This document shows, piece by piece, positions 1-9,653 of a stretch of 64,000 nucleotides of DNA. The position numbers and the translations under genes were made by a program. Positions within the stretch are counted from its first letter, which is position 1; each line of letters starts with the position of its first letter. The notes under the pieces were generated by a model. The model did no database searches. It was not told the DNA's origin and worked only from the letters and a program-made list of their open reading frames with translations. Source of the DNA: Paraburkholderia phytofirmans PsJN (GTDB lineage: Bacteria; Pseudomonadota; Gammaproteobacteria; Burkholderiales; Burkholderiaceae); contig NC_010676.1 of the NCBI RefSeq assembly GCF_000020125.1, positions 248,001 through 312,000 on the forward strand. The letters are read 5' to 3'.

Positions 1-1604
1 ACCGGGGGCACATCGATCGCTATTTCCTCGCGCTATTTGTCGTGTCGCTGGTGCTGGCCACCGCCACGGCACTGCGCTTCTACCTCGTCTCATGGCTGGG
101 TGAGCGGGTCACGGCCGACTTGCGGCGCGCGGTCTACGATCACGTGCTGAGCATGAGCCCGCAATTCTTCGAGACCACGCAGACGGGCGAGGTACTGTCA
201 CGGCTCACCGCCGACACCACTTTGATCCAGACGGTAGTGGGCACCAGCCTGTCGCTGGGATTGCGCAACTTCTTCCTGTTGACTGGCGGCGTGGCGATGC
301 TGGCGGTGACGAGCCCGGTGCTGTCCGGCTACATCATCGCGACGCTGGTCGTGGTGATCGCACCTATTGTGATCTTCGGCCGCCGCGTGCGGCGGCTCTC
401 GCGCGCGAGCCAGGACAAGATCGCGAACACGAGCGCGCTGGCGGGCGAGGTGCTCAATGCCATGCCGACCGTGCAGTCGTATACGCAGGAGCCATTCGAG
501 GCGCGGCGCTATGGCGGCGCGGTGGAGACGGCCTTCGAGACCGCGCTCACGCGCATTCGCGCGCGCGCCTGGTTGACCGCCGTGGTGATCGTGCTGGTGT
601 TCACCGCTATCGTATTCGTGCTGTGGCTCGGCGCGCAGGCGGTCCTGGCCGGTCGGATGACGGCGGGCCAATTGTCCCAGTTCATTCTCTACGCCGTGTT
701 TACGGCCGGCGCCGTGGGCGCGGTTGCAGAGGTATGGGGCGATCTGCAGCGCGCGGCCGGCGCCACCGAACGTTTGCTTCAATTGCTGGCGGCGCGCTCG
801 CCGGTGCTGCAGGCCGAAACCACAGTTGCCCTGCCTGCGCGAGGCGAGGGCATCCGCTTCGACGATGTCAGCTTCTCGTATCCATCGCGCCCAGGCATCG
901 CGGCGCTTTCCTCGCTCTCGCTCGAGGTTCGCCCCGGTGAACATGTGGCACTGGTCGGTCCGTCCGGCGCGGGCAAGACCACGCTGTTCCAGTTGCTGTT
1001 GCGCTTTTACGATCCGCAAGCCGGCCGCATTCTGATCAACGGCGTGCCGACGCGCGACGTGCCGCTCGTCGAATTGCGCAGGGAAATCGGCGTGGTGCTG
1101 CAAGAATCTGTGATTTTTTCGGGGAGCGTGCTCGACAACATCCGCTACGGCGCGCCGGAAGCCACGCTTGCGCAAGTACAACAGGCCGCCGACATGGCGG
1201 CTGCGGCTGGCTTTATCGAAGAACTACCGGAGGGCTACGACACCTTTCTCGGCGAGCGCGGCGTGCGGCTGTCCGGCGGACAGCGCCAGCGCATCGCGAT
1301 CGCTCGCGCGATCCTGAAGAATCCGCCCATCCTGCTGCTGGACGAAGCGACCAGTGCGCTCGATGCCGCCAGCGAACGGCTAGTGCAAAAGGCGCTGGAC
1401 AATGCCGCGCAGAACCGCACCACACTGGTCATTGCACACCGCCTCGCGACCGTCCAACAGGCCGACCGGATTATCGTGCTGGAGCAGGGGCGGATCGTCG
1501 CGCAGGGGCGTCATGCCGAACTCCTTTTGAGTTCTCCGCTTTATGCTCAGCTTGCGGCTTTGCAGTTCGGCGAGCAGTTGGGGCAGACGGCGCCCGCGCA
1601 ATGA
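1..1604 (+). CDS. ABC exporter, fused permease/ATPase (5' end outside window)
   Basis: This is an MsbA-like half-transporter with membrane and ATPase domains in one chain. The reading frame is open from base 3, so the N-terminus lies upstream of the window; 520 residues remain from the first internal Met at 42. The membrane part has several hydrophobic helices (for example around 300-360 and 580-640 nt). The ATPase part carries Walker A (GPSGAGKT), the signature LSGGQRQR, Walker B (ILLLDEAT) and a switch His (AHRLAT). It resembles the MsbA-related exporter group of proteobacteria; the substrate (lipid or drug) cannot be told. It would act as a dimer in the inner membrane. Confidence 0.9.
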   Translation, partial: RGHIDRYFLALFVVSLVLATATALRFYLVSWLGERVTADLRRAVYDHVLSMSPQFFETTQTGEVLSRLTADTTLIQTVVGTSLSLGLRNFFLLTGGVAMLAVTSPVLSGYIIATLVVVIAPIVIFGRRVRRLSRASQDKIANTSALAGEVLNAMPTVQSYTQEPFEARRYGGAVETAFETALTRIRARAWLTAVVIVLVFTAIVFVLWLGAQAVLAGRMTAGQLSQFILYAVFTAGAVGAVAEVWGDLQRAAGATERLLQLLAARSPVLQAETTVALPARGEGIRFDDVSFSYPSRPGIAALSSLSLEVRPGEHVALVGPSGAGKTTLFQLLLRFYDPQAGRILINGVPTRDVPLVELRREIGVVLQESVIFSGSVLDNIRYGAPEATLAQVQQAADMAAAAGFIEELPEGYDTFLGERGVRLSGGQRQRIAIARAILKNPPILLLDEATSALDAASERLVQKALDNAAQNRTTLVIAHRLATVQQADRIIVLEQGRIVAQGRHAELLLSSPLYAQLAALQFGEQLGQTAPAQ

Positions 1605-1683
1605 CAGCGGGCGGCTCACGCTTTGCGGCCCGCTTTCTTCTTTTGGTCGTAAAGCAAAGCGCCAGTTTCAACCGGAATAAACG

Positions 1684-1788
1684 GCGCTTTATGTGCAGAT
1701 TCTGATTGGCATTGTTGCCGGGGTCTTCGTCGGGCATTTCCACCCTGACATCGGTTCGCAACTCAAACCATTCGGAGACCTGTTCATC
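1684..1788 (+). pseudogene. dctA N-terminal remnant (C4-dicarboxylate symporter)
   Basis: The translation contains [16 protein letters not shown] followed by a [10 protein letters not shown] segment. This matches the first transmembrane segment of DctA-type dicarboxylate symporters (pattern L-Y-x-Q-x-L-x-A-I-x-x-G-V-x-x-G-H-F-x-P). Homology stops after about 35 residues and the frame then runs into unrelated sequence joined to the next gene. It is a short fossil, not a working gene. It shares its frame with the dioxygenase that follows, which inflates the apparent open frame of that gene. Confidence 0.6.
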
Positions 1789-1923
1789 ATCCGCGTGCCT
1801 ATTCGATGCCTTGTCCAATACATCAGAATGGGCTTGGGCAGAGGCAGTTTCTTCGAGGGCGCGATTACACGCCTGGCGAGCGCATCGACATGGGACTATC
1901 CTTGCCGTACAGAGGAGAGAGAC

Positions 1924-3138
1924 ATGGACCGCAGCCACGATCGTATCGAAAAGCGCGAGCAGAGTTGGTACCGCGAGCGCGATTGCGCTTTAAACGAATT
2001 CGTCGCTTTGCTAGAGGATGATGACCACGGCCCGACCCGCTATGCGGCGGAAATTACGCAGCGGATTCCCATTTACGACTGTCCCCAACTCGATGGCATG
2101 ACACGCGATGCATCGCAGAGAGCGCAGTTGCAGGCGGAATGGGCGCGCGTGCTTCACGATGGCGCAGGGGTACTCGTGCTTCGGCGGGCATTTGTCGATA
2201 CCGGACCGGTCGACGATGCAACGGCTGTCTTCGAATCCATTATTCGTAGTGAACGCGAGCAAGGCTCGAGTGCGGCAGACCACTTCGCCAAGGCAGGCGC
2301 GAATGACCGGATCTGGAACGCCCAGGAGAAGCTCTGCCTGCGAGCGCCTGAAGTCTTCGCGGAATACTTTTCGAATCCAATGCTGATGATTATGTCGGAA
2401 GCGTGGCTCGGACCGTGTTACCAGATGACCTCGCAGGTCAACGTGGTTCGCCCAGGCGGCGCTGCCCAACAGGCGCATCGCGATTACCACCTCGGCTTCC
2501 AGACGGCTGAAAGGGCTGAACGCTATCCCGCGCACGTGCATCGAATGTCCCCCTTCCTAACTCTGCAGGGCGCGGTGGCGCATAGCGACATGCCGGTCGA
2601 AAGTGGACCGACCAAGCTCCTGCCGTATTCGCAGCGATATCACGAAGGATATCTGGCCTGGCGCCGGGCCGAGTTTCGGGCGTATTTCGAGGACCATTTC
2701 GTCCAGCTGCCGCTCTCCAAAGGCGACGTTGTGTTCTTCAATCCCGCGTTGTTCCATGCGGCCGGCGCAAATCGCACTGCGGACGTACAGCGCATGGCGA
2801 ACCTCTTGCAGGTCTCATCGGCTTATGGCCGGGCGATGGAAGTGCTCGACCGCAGGGGGATGTGCGAGGCGTTGTATCCAGTACTGCGTGAACGCCGCGC
2901 GTCGGGGCGGATAAGCGACACGGAAATCACCGCGGCAATCGCATCCTGCGCTGAGGGCTACCCGTTCCCGACCAAGCTCGACCGCGACCCGCCGATCGGC
3001 GGATTGGCGCCGGAAAGCCAGCAGGAACTCATGCATCGCGGACTCGACGAGGAGTGGGATCCCGCCCGCTTCACGCTCGCCTTGAACGAGCACGCAGCGC
3101 GACATTGCTCCACCAACCCACAATCCGGCACGAGTTAA
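1924..3138 (+). CDS. PhyH-family (phytanoyl-CoA dioxygenase-like) non-heme iron oxygenase
   Basis: A 404-residue protein of the Fe(II)/2-oxoglutarate PhyH fold. The likely iron ligands are visible: a HxD pair in AHRDYHLGF and a distal His in [13 protein letters not shown] with a following Arg for 2-oxoglutarate. I chose the ATG at 1924 because GAGGAGAGAG lies just upstream; the frame stays open further 5' only because it runs into a dctA remnant. The substrate is unknown; the family hydroxylates fatty acyl groups, amino acids and natural products. It stands alone, with no co-directional partner. Confidence 0.75.
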   Translation: MDRSHDRIEKREQSWYRERDCALNEFVALLEDDDHGPTRYAAEITQRIPIYDCPQLDGMTRDASQRAQLQAEWARVLHDGAGVLVLRRAFVDTGPVDDATAVFESIIRSEREQGSSAADHFAKAGANDRIWNAQEKLCLRAPEVFAEYFSNPMLMIMSEAWLGPCYQMTSQVNVVRPGGAAQQAHRDYHLGFQTAERAERYPAHVHRMSPFLTLQGAVAHSDMPVESGPTKLLPYSQRYHEGYLAWRRAEFRAYFEDHFVQLPLSKGDVVFFNPALFHAAGANRTADVQRMANLLQVSSAYGRAMEVLDRRGMCEALYPVLRERRASGRISDTEITAAIASCAEGYPFPTKLDRDPPIGGLAPESQQELMHRGLDEEWDPARFTLALNEHAARHCSTNPQSGTS

Positions 3139-3524
3139 CGATTTCTTTAGACTCAGTCGATAGTGCAAAAGACGATCTGATCGCAGGATTGACGAAGCGA
3201 TAGCCACGCGACGCCGCGTCCTCGCGGGGACCGTCCGGGATCGCCTTCCTGCAAAGAACCCGAACATGACCAAATTGAATACTTCGAGCGGTCATTCCGT
3301 GCTACCGACCAGCATGGTCCAGCATCGATACGCTGTCATCGAGCCTTTTCGGATTAGGGACGAATCGTGGAGCATGGAAATCCCTGACATCGCCAGGCAT
3401 AACTATCGTTTTTAAGCGGACGCCGTACCGGAGGCGTGTGTTCAGCCACCACCGTGTCACCCGACTTCGACGACAGTGCATGATCGTTCGGCTCACGTAG
3501 CTCACGCAGCCCACGTTCGGCTGC
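3139..3524. other. Gene-free stretch
   Basis: Convergent gap between the PhyH-type gene and the lipocalin-like gene. I see no convincing coding frame, hairpin with a U-tract, or repeat. Confidence 0.5.
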
Positions 3525-4028
3525 TCACTTCATTCGCTGCCACACCACTTTCGACGCACCATATCCGAAGCTCCCGGGCGTGACGTACGTCAGCCGGTCG
3601 CCATCGAGTGTGAACGGGCGCTGCTGAACATCGCCGTCCCAGTTTGGAAAGGTACTTTTCTGAATGCGGAAAACAATCACCTGTCCGGCTGGATCGACGG
3701 TATAGGTGCCAAAGTGTGCGAAGTTGCCCTGCACGATGCGTTCGTTCTCTTCAGAGGTACCCGATAAGCGGTTACCGGATGCGAACTTCGGCAAGTCCGC
3801 ACGAACGCCGAGTAAAACATAGCGGCCGTCGCTGCCGAAGATGAGTTGCCCGGACGGATGCGGACCGAGCACGTCGACGTCGCTTCCACTTCTCGAGACG
3901 GTCAGCGAAACCAGAGACCATGAACCCGCCACGCCAGGCGGCGTCTGAGCAAACGACTCCGGGACAGCGAGGCATATTGCGAGGGCCACCAGCGCGGCGG
4001 CCCTCAGGGTTTGGTGCAAGGATGTCAT
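3525..4028 (-). CDS. Exported lipocalin-like domain protein
   Basis: A 167-residue protein with a clear signal peptide (basic start, then AAALVALAICLAV, cleavage near SFAQ). The mature part resembles the short bacterial lipocalin-like family, with the GSWSLVSL opening, a PSGQLIFGSDGRY strand and a TLDGDRLTYVTP strand. These proteins are small periplasmic beta-barrels of unknown ligand. The start at 4028 is preferred over the upstream in-frame Met at 4151 because it begins the signal peptide. Confidence 0.7.
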   Translation of the reverse strand: MTSLHQTLRAAALVALAICLAVPESFAQTPPGVAGSWSLVSLTVSRSGSDVDVLGPHPSGQLIFGSDGRYVLLGVRADLPKFASGNRLSGTSEENERIVQGNFAHFGTYTVDPAGQVIVFRIQKSTFPNWDGDVQQRPFTLDGDRLTYVTPGSFGYGASKVVWQRMK

Positions 4029-4164
4029 GGCGTTCTCCGGCACGGGCGAGGGCGGAAACATTTCCTTCGACTCCCGGCGTGCAATGCCTGCTTCGTCTTC
4101 GACCTTCAGAAGACAAGCTACTAGGATAGCTTTCCCGGCCACGACTTCCAATGAACATCCGTCC

Positions 4165-6402
4165 TCAAGTCATTTCCGCCGCCAGCAGATCTTCGATCAT
4201 GATCGGCAGCTTCCGCACGCGCACGCCGGTGGCATGATGGGTCGCTTCGGTAATCGCCGACGCGATGCCCGCAAGCCCGATTTCCGCAATCCCGCGAGCG
4301 CCGAGTTCGTTGAAAACGGTGTCCGGATGATCGAGAAAGGTCACGTCGAGTTCGGGAGTGTCCGCGTTCGTCGCGACGACGTAATCGGCCAGGTTGCTGT
4401 TGATCGGCGCGCCCGTCTGTTTGTCGTACATGGTGTGCTCAAACAGCGCCATGCCGACGCCCATCACGACTGCGCCTTCGATCTGGTTGCGCGCGGCGCG
4501 CGGATTGACGATGCGCCCGCCATCGATCACCGTGACGACGCGGCTCACCCGCAACCGCGCGATCTCCGGCTGCCAGGTGACTTCAGCGAAGTGCGCGCCG
4601 TACGAATAGATCGAAAAGCGTTTCTTGAGCGGATCGTCGAAGCCGCCTTTGGCGCTGCCGCTGCCTGAAGCGGCGCGCATCTTCGCTGCCTCGAGAATCT
4701 GGCCGAACGGCACGCCGCGCTCAGGCGTCTCGCCCTTGCGATGCACATATCCCGCGCTGAACGCGAGTTCGTCTTCACTCGCACCTTTGAACGGCGATCC
4801 GTCGACGGCCGCCGCACGCGACAGCAACAACTTGGTGGCCGCGCGCACCGCATCGAGCACGGCGGGAATCACCGAAGCCGTTGCTGCGCTGCCGCCCGAA
4901 ATCGGCCCCAGAGGCAACACGGAATCGCCGAGACCCACCTCGATGCGCTCGAGCGGAATGCCGGTTTCCTCGGCGACCAGTTGCGCGAGCACCGTGTACG
5001 TGCCGGTGCCGATGTCCTGGGTGCCGCACACCACCCGGGCGCTGCCGTCCGCTCGAAGATCGACGTCCGCCGCAGCGGAAAAGCGCAAGCCTGGCCAGAC
5101 ACAGGCGCCGACGCCCCAGCCCAAAGTCAGGCCGTCGCGCTGCATCGAGCCGACGCCCGGCGTGCGCCGCGACCATCCGAAGCGCTCGGCGCCCATGCGC
5201 AAACATTCGGTGAGATGCCGTGAAGAGAACGGCAAACCCGTGCTTTCGTCGATGCGCGGTTCATTGCGCAGCCTCAACTCGACGGGATCGAGGTTCAGCA
5301 CATGCGCCAGTTCGTTCATCGCCGATTCGATTGCGTACAGGCCGGGCACCGCGCCTGGTCCGCGCATCGACGTCGGCGAACCGACGTTGCGGCGCGTGAC
5401 GCCCGAGGTCACGCGCAGATTCGGCGTGCTATAGATGAGGGGCGTGACTTCGCCGCAGCTTTCCTGATAGTCGTCGGCGATCGCAGTGTGGTTGACGTAG
5501 TCATGCTGCAATGACGTGAGTTTGCCGTCGCGTTCGGCGGACACCCGCACGCGCTGTTGCGTGACGGGGCGATGGCCGACGTTCTGGAACATCATCTTGC
5601 GGCTCACGACCAGCTTTACGGGACGACCCGTCTGGCGCGTCGCCGCCGCCGCGAGTAGCGAGTGCGGCCACATCCACAGCTTGCCGCCAAAACCCGAGCC
5701 GAGATAGCGGGAGATCACGCGAATCTTTTCCTTTGGCACGCCGAGCATCTGCGAGAGCGTGCCCAGGTGGACCGCAATGGCCTGAGTGGTCTCGTAGAAC
5801 GTGTAGTTCTCACCGTCCCAGTCCGCGATCGTTGCATGCAGTTCGATCGGGTTGTGCGTTTCCGTCGGCGTTACGTAAGTTGCGTCGAGCGTTGCCGGCG
5901 CAGTGTCGAACGCACGGTTCGGGTCGCCGCGCTCGCTTTCGACCTTGGGCTTGTCGTCGGCCTCGAGTTCGTCGCGTACGTCGTGCGGCGTGACTTCGTA
6001 GCGGGCTCCGATCGCCGCCGATGCCGCGCTCGCCGCCTCAAAGGTATCGGCGATCACGACGGCGATGTACTGGCCGTAGTAGCGGATGATGTCGTCCTCG
6101 AAAGGCGGCCGCGCTTCGTCGACGAAGCCCGTCTCCATCGAGTTGCCGGAGAGCCGGTAGAAGCGGCCGATATTGTCTCGATGCAGCACCGCGTGCACGC
6201 CGGGCATCGCCTCGGCGTCCGCGATATCGAGCGACACGAGCCGGCCGCTCGCGATCGTGCTGCACACCGGCACGGCAATCAGCAGATCGGGCAGATTCAC
6301 GTCGGAAGTATAGGTGGCGCTACCGCTGACCTTCAGCGGTCCGTCAACGCGCGCTTGAGGCTGTCCGATCACGGACAGCACGGAGTCGGGCAAGGTAGAC
6401 AT
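4165..6402 (-). CDS. paoC: Aldehyde oxidoreductase, molybdenum-binding subunit (PaoC type)
   Basis: A 745-residue large subunit of the xanthine oxidase family. It carries the molybdopterin-binding motifs GSGFGGK, the SMRGPGAVPGLYAIE segment with the conserved Arg, GTQDIGTGTYTV and GGSAAT. The catalytic Glu lies near the C-terminus in GARGIAEIG. It forms a three-subunit enzyme with the two genes transcribed just before it (24 bp gap from the FAD subunit). The subunit order iron-sulfur, FAD, Mo and the special FAD subunit point to the E. coli PaoABC type, which oxidises aromatic aldehydes to acids, rather than to xanthine dehydrogenase. No Tat signal is seen on this subunit, as expected for PaoC. 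Confidence 0.88.
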   Translation of the reverse strand: MSTLPDSVLSVIGQPQARVDGPLKVSGSATYTSDVNLPDLLIAVPVCSTIASGRLVSLDIADAEAMPGVHAVLHRDNIGRFYRLSGNSMETGFVDEARPPFEDDIIRYYGQYIAVVIADTFEAASAASAAIGARYEVTPHDVRDELEADDKPKVESERGDPNRAFDTAPATLDATYVTPTETHNPIELHATIADWDGENYTFYETTQAIAVHLGTLSQMLGVPKEKIRVISRYLGSGFGGKLWMWPHSLLAAAATRQTGRPVKLVVSRKMMFQNVGHRPVTQQRVRVSAERDGKLTSLQHDYVNHTAIADDYQESCGEVTPLIYSTPNLRVTSGVTRRNVGSPTSMRGPGAVPGLYAIESAMNELAHVLNLDPVELRLRNEPRIDESTGLPFSSRHLTECLRMGAERFGWSRRTPGVGSMQRDGLTLGWGVGACVWPGLRFSAAADVDLRADGSARVVCGTQDIGTGTYTVLAQLVAEETGIPLERIEVGLGDSVLPLGPISGGSAATASVIPAVLDAVRAATKLLLSRAAAVDGSPFKGASEDELAFSAGYVHRKGETPERGVPFGQILEAAKMRAASGSGSAKGGFDDPLKKRFSIYSYGAHFAEVTWQPEIARLRVSRVVTVIDGGRIVNPRAARNQIEGAVVMGVGMALFEHTMYDKQTGAPINSNLADYVVATNADTPELDVTFLDHPDTVFNELGARGIAEIGLAGIASAITEATHHATGVRVRKLPIMIEDLLAAEMT

Positions 6403-6426
6403 GGTGCGTTCCTCTCGATGGACGGT

Positions 6427-7434
6427 TCAGGGCGTCGCGGCGGTAGCCTGGGTCAGCGCATGGACGATGCAGCGCCGCGCGAGTTCGACTTTGAAACCGT
6501 TCTGGCTTTGCGGCTTCGCATTCGCTAGCGCGGCATCCGCAGCCTTGCGGAAGGTCGCGGCATCGGGTGCTGCGCCGCGTAGCACGGCCTCCGCTTCGAG
6601 CGCGTGCCAAGGCCGCGTGCCAACGCCGCCGAGCGCGACGCGCACATGCCCGATGCGGCCACCGTCGAGCGTCACGACCACGGCCGCCGACGCCAGCGCG
6701 AACTCGTACGACGCGCGATCGCGCAGTTTCAGATAAACAGAGCGGGCGCCCGCGGGCAGCGGCGGCAGTGTCACGTGCGTGATGAGATCGCCCGCGTCGA
6801 GCACGTTCTCACGCTGCGGCGTCGTGCCCGGCAACACGAAGAAATCGTCGATCGCGATGCTGCGCGCGCCGCCCGTGCCTTCGACGTGAATGGTCGCGTC
6901 GAGCGCGGTCAAGGCGACGTTCATGTCCGACGGGTTGGTGGCGATGCAGGCGTCGCTGGCGCCGAGAATGGCCAGCGTGCGATTGAATCCCTGGATCGCA
7001 GGACAGCCCGAGCCCGGCTCGCGCTTGTTGCACGGCATCGCGGTGTCGCGAAAGTAGACGCAGCGCGTGCGTTGCAGCAGGTTGCCGCCGGTCGTCGCCA
7101 TGTTTCGCAATTGCGCCGACGCTCCGGCGAGCAGCGCCTGCGACAGCACGGCGTACGGTGCTCGGATCAGCGGGTGCAATGCGAGGTCGGCATTGCGTGC
7201 CGTTGCCCCGATCTTCACGCCGCCGTCGGGCAGCGCTTCGATACGGTCCAGCGGCAGCCGGCTGATGTCGATGACTTGCGTCGGCTGCTCGACGTTCAGC
7301 TTCATGAGGTCGAGCAAGGTCGTGCCGCCGGCGAGAAAGCGCACTTGTGCACCTTGCTGGGCCGTTGCGGAAGTCGCGCCCGCTGTGATCGCGTCACGCA
7401 CGCCGTTGGCGCGCGACAACTGGAAGATTTCCAT
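6427..7434 (-). CDS. paoB: Aldehyde oxidoreductase, FAD subunit with extra 4Fe-4S site (PaoB type)
   Basis: A 335-residue FAD-binding subunit of the xanthine oxidase family, with the FLAGGTTLLDLMK FAD loop and TTGGNLLQRTRC. Soon after come the Cys-rich stretch RCVYFRD, PCNKREPGSGC and PAIQGFNR. This insertion is known in E. coli PaoB, where it binds an additional 4Fe-4S cluster, and supports the Pao assignment. The start at 7434 gives MEIFQLSRA; the upstream in-frame Met at 7509 would overlap the preceding subunit gene. It passes electrons from the Mo subunit to an acceptor. Confidence 0.87.
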   Translation of the reverse strand: MEIFQLSRANGVRDAITAGATSATAQQGAQVRFLAGGTTLLDLMKLNVEQPTQVIDISRLPLDRIEALPDGGVKIGATARNADLALHPLIRAPYAVLSQALLAGASAQLRNMATTGGNLLQRTRCVYFRDTAMPCNKREPGSGCPAIQGFNRTLAILGASDACIATNPSDMNVALTALDATIHVEGTGGARSIAIDDFFVLPGTTPQRENVLDAGDLITHVTLPPLPAGARSVYLKLRDRASYEFALASAAVVVTLDGGRIGHVRVALGGVGTRPWHALEAEAVLRGAAPDAATFRKAADAALANAKPQSQNGFKVELARRCIVHALTQATAATP

Positions 7435-7445
7435 GATGGCACTCC

Positions 7446-7994
7446 TCAGGATTGGCCGCGCACGCGCTGGATCGCCGCGACGATGTTCTGATAGGCGCCA
7501 CAGCGGCACAGATTGCCGCTCATCGCTTCGCGCACTTCGGCGTCGTCCGGCCCGACCGCTTCACCGAGCAGGGCGACCGCGGACATGATCTGGCCCGACG
7601 TGCAGTAGCCGCACTGATAGCCGTCGCATTCTACAAACGCGGCTTGCATCGGATGCAGCGCTTCAGGCTGACCGATGCCTTCGATGGTGGTGATTTCGTC
7701 GCCGGCGTGCGCGCAGGCGAGCAACAGGCACGCATTCACGCGCCGTCCGTTCACGTGCACTGTGCACGCGCCGCATTGGCCGTGGTCGCAACCCTTTTTG
7801 GTGCCGGTGAGGTGCAGATGCTCGCGCAGCGCATCTAGCAGCGTGGTGCGCGGATCGAGCGACAGCGTGTAGAGATTGCCGTTGACGGTCAACTCGACTG
7901 GCATCGTCGCGTTCGCGGAAGGCTGACGGGTGGTCCGAACCGCGTCGGGGTCGGCGCTTTGTTGCGGGGTTTTGGAGGCGGTCTGTTGCATCAT
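7446..7994 (-). CDS. paoA: Aldehyde oxidoreductase, 2Fe-2S subunit (PaoA type)
   Basis: A 182-residue small subunit with two 2Fe-2S clusters. The plant-type site is GCDHGQCGACTVHV with a distal Cys in RVNACL. The second site is CGYCTSGQ and CRCGAY. It has a 30-residue N-terminal extension relative to cytosolic homologues. E. coli PaoA has a Tat signal in that place, but here I see no twin arginine followed by a hydrophobic stretch, so the complex may stay in the cytoplasm. First gene of the paoA-paoB-paoC operon; the gap to paoB is 11 bp. Confidence 0.87.
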   Translation of the reverse strand: MMQQTASKTPQQSADPDAVRTTRQPSANATMPVELTVNGNLYTLSLDPRTTLLDALREHLHLTGTKKGCDHGQCGACTVHVNGRRVNACLLLACAHAGDEITTIEGIGQPEALHPMQAAFVECDGYQCGYCTSGQIMSAVALLGEAVGPDDAEVREAMSGNLCRCGAYQNIVAAIQRVRGQS

Positions 7995-8391
7995 GCATTC
8001 TCCTCATGGCGAGAGAGGCCACGATCCGGCGACAAGGGGCGGTCGGGCGGCGGGCTGAAGCAGGATTTGGACCCATTGGCGAACGAATCGCCGGGGTGTC
8101 GGACATTCGGGTAGCGGGCGTCGTAAGACGCGTCACGCACGCAAGGTCATGGATCAGCAAGTCTGATGCCCAGGTGCGCCGCGCGTGAAAATCATTTGCG
8201 CCTGACCGGCTCGACTAATCGCGAATGTCGCGATCAATCTACCGCAAATGTCGAAGAAAAAAAGCCGGACGTGTGAGCGTCCGGCCATTTTTGAAAGAAC
8301 TGGTACAGCTTCGAATATTCAGGGCCTCAAAACGGCAGAGGCTCCTGTCGCCGACAGATGCGCGGACTTCGTGGTCCGCGCCCGATTGAAA
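7995..8391. other. Intergenic region with one terminator
   Basis: Upstream region of the aldehyde oxidoreductase operon and downstream region of the DJ-1-like gene, both on the minus strand. Apart from the hairpin listed separately I see no gene in it; the promoter of the oxidoreductase operon must lie here, but I cannot place it with confidence. Confidence 0.5.
8257..8287 (-). terminator. Rho-independent terminator after the DJ-1/PfpI gene
   Basis: A perfect 8-bp stem, GCCGGACG at 8264-8271 and CGTCCGGC at 8278-8285, with a 6-nt loop. Read on the minus strand it is followed directly by seven T residues. The plus strand also has a short T run after the stem, so it could work both ways. It lies about 105 bp past the stop at 8392. 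Confidence 0.8.
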
Positions 8392-9069
8392 CTAGGCCTG
8401 CAGAACCTTCAGCAACTCTTTGGCAGTCGGCCCGGAGGAGGCCGGATTCTGGCCGGTGATCAGCCGTCCATCGACAACCGTGAGCACGGCCCAGTTCTCC
8501 ACCTTCTCAAAGTGGCCGCCCAGACGCTTGAGCTCGTCCTCGACGAGAAAGGGCACAACCTTGGTGAGGCCCACGGCTTCTTCTTCGTCGTTGGTAAAGC
8601 CGGTAACGCGCTTTCCCTTGACGAGAGGCTGTCCCTCGTAGGTCGCCTTGAACAGAACACACGGACCATGACAGACAGCGGCGACCGGCTTGCCCGCATT
8701 GTAGAAATCCTCGATCAGCGCAATCGAGTTCTTGTCGTTGGTCAGATCCCACATTGGGCCGTGGCCGCCGGCATAGAAGATCGTGTCGTAGTCGGCGGCC
8801 TTGACGTCGGCGAGCTTGACGCTGTTGGCCAACGCCTTCTGGGTCGCAGGATCTTTCTTGAAGCGCAGCATGGTGTCGGTCTGATTGTCTGGATCGTCGC
8901 TTTTGGGATCGATTGGTGGTTGGCCGCCCTTGGGTGAGGCCACGGTGACCTCCGCACCGGCATCCGTGAACGCATAGTAGGGCGCGGTGAATTCTTCGAG
9001 CCAGAAGCCGGTCGGCTTGCCTGTATCGCCGAGCACGTTGTGCGAAGTCAAAACCAACAGAATTTTCAT
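8392..9069 (-). CDS. DJ-1/PfpI family protein (Hsp31-like glyoxalase/amidase fold)
   Basis: A 225-residue class-I glutamine amidotransferase-like protein. The nucleophile elbow reads AAVCHGPCVL with the conserved Cys-His, and the acidic partner sits in FWLEEFTAPYYAF near residue 24. FYAGGHGPMWDL is a further family motif. Such proteins act as cytosolic glutathione-independent glyoxalase (methylglyoxal to lactate) or as stress deglycase/chaperones. It is monocistronic, with its own terminator. Confidence 0.85.
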   Translation of the reverse strand: MKILLVLTSHNVLGDTGKPTGFWLEEFTAPYYAFTDAGAEVTVASPKGGQPPIDPKSDDPDNQTDTMLRFKKDPATQKALANSVKLADVKAADYDTIFYAGGHGPMWDLTNDKNSIALIEDFYNAGKPVAAVCHGPCVLFKATYEGQPLVKGKRVTGFTNDEEEAVGLTKVVPFLVEDELKRLGGHFEKVENWAVLTVVDGRLITGQNPASSGPTAKELLKVLQA

Positions 9070-9653
9070 TGCAGTCTCCGTTCTTTGAGGCCAGTGCTAA
9101 AGCGCGGCTTCGCCGCAGGGAATGCTTGAGGTTGAAGTCGTTCCTCGGAGCAGATGTTCGTGGTCTTCGCGTTGCCGCGGAATTGGCGCGCGTGGGCCGG
9201 GAGGATGAAGACCGCCAGACCCGATGAAGGGGAGCGCTGTCGCAGCCATCTGCTGTTGCGACGCATGTGATGACCGCTTGTATTCTGGTCCCGTTCCCGA
9301 GTCGCGCTATCACACCAAGGTATCGCCTAATCATGCGATGGTATGCGCGGCGCTTTGCCGATCGACCTGCGACGCCATGGCGCAATGCCGGTAGCGCCGC
9401 TGTTTTCATGCTGGCATCAATACGGAAGATTATGTCGTCGCGTGCCGTGTTTCCGGAGACCTCGAAGTGGGCAACACACGGCTCACCGGCGCAGTCGTCA
9501 AAGCGACTCACGCTACGATGCGAGATAGCTGGCGCGACGCTAGAATGCAGGATGCAATAAGATTCGACTATGCGCCGACTCTGCGTATCGAGGTGTAATA
9601 CGCTCGCTGGGAAGCGTCGTGCGCATCTTCACCACACATCAGGAGCGTACGTT
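9070..9653. other. Divergent intergenic region, no gene recognised
   Basis: 584 bp between the DJ-1-like gene (minus) and the DUF1330 gene (plus). Short open frames on both strands show no family features. I see no clear repeat or operator. Confidence 0.45.

Noticed and set aside
198..1181. 327-codon open frame opposite the ABC exporter
   Set aside because: His/Arg/Gln-rich shadow; no ribosome site or homology.
4165..7994. Xanthine dehydrogenase as part of a purine pathway linked to the island
   Set aside because: The 4Fe-4S Cys insertion in the FAD subunit and the subunit order fit aldehyde oxidoreductase PaoABC; it is more than 20 kb from the island on the other strand.
9267..9560. 97-codon plus-strand frame between the DJ-1 and DUF1330 genes
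   Set aside because: No family features, no good ribosome site, and competing frames on the other strand.
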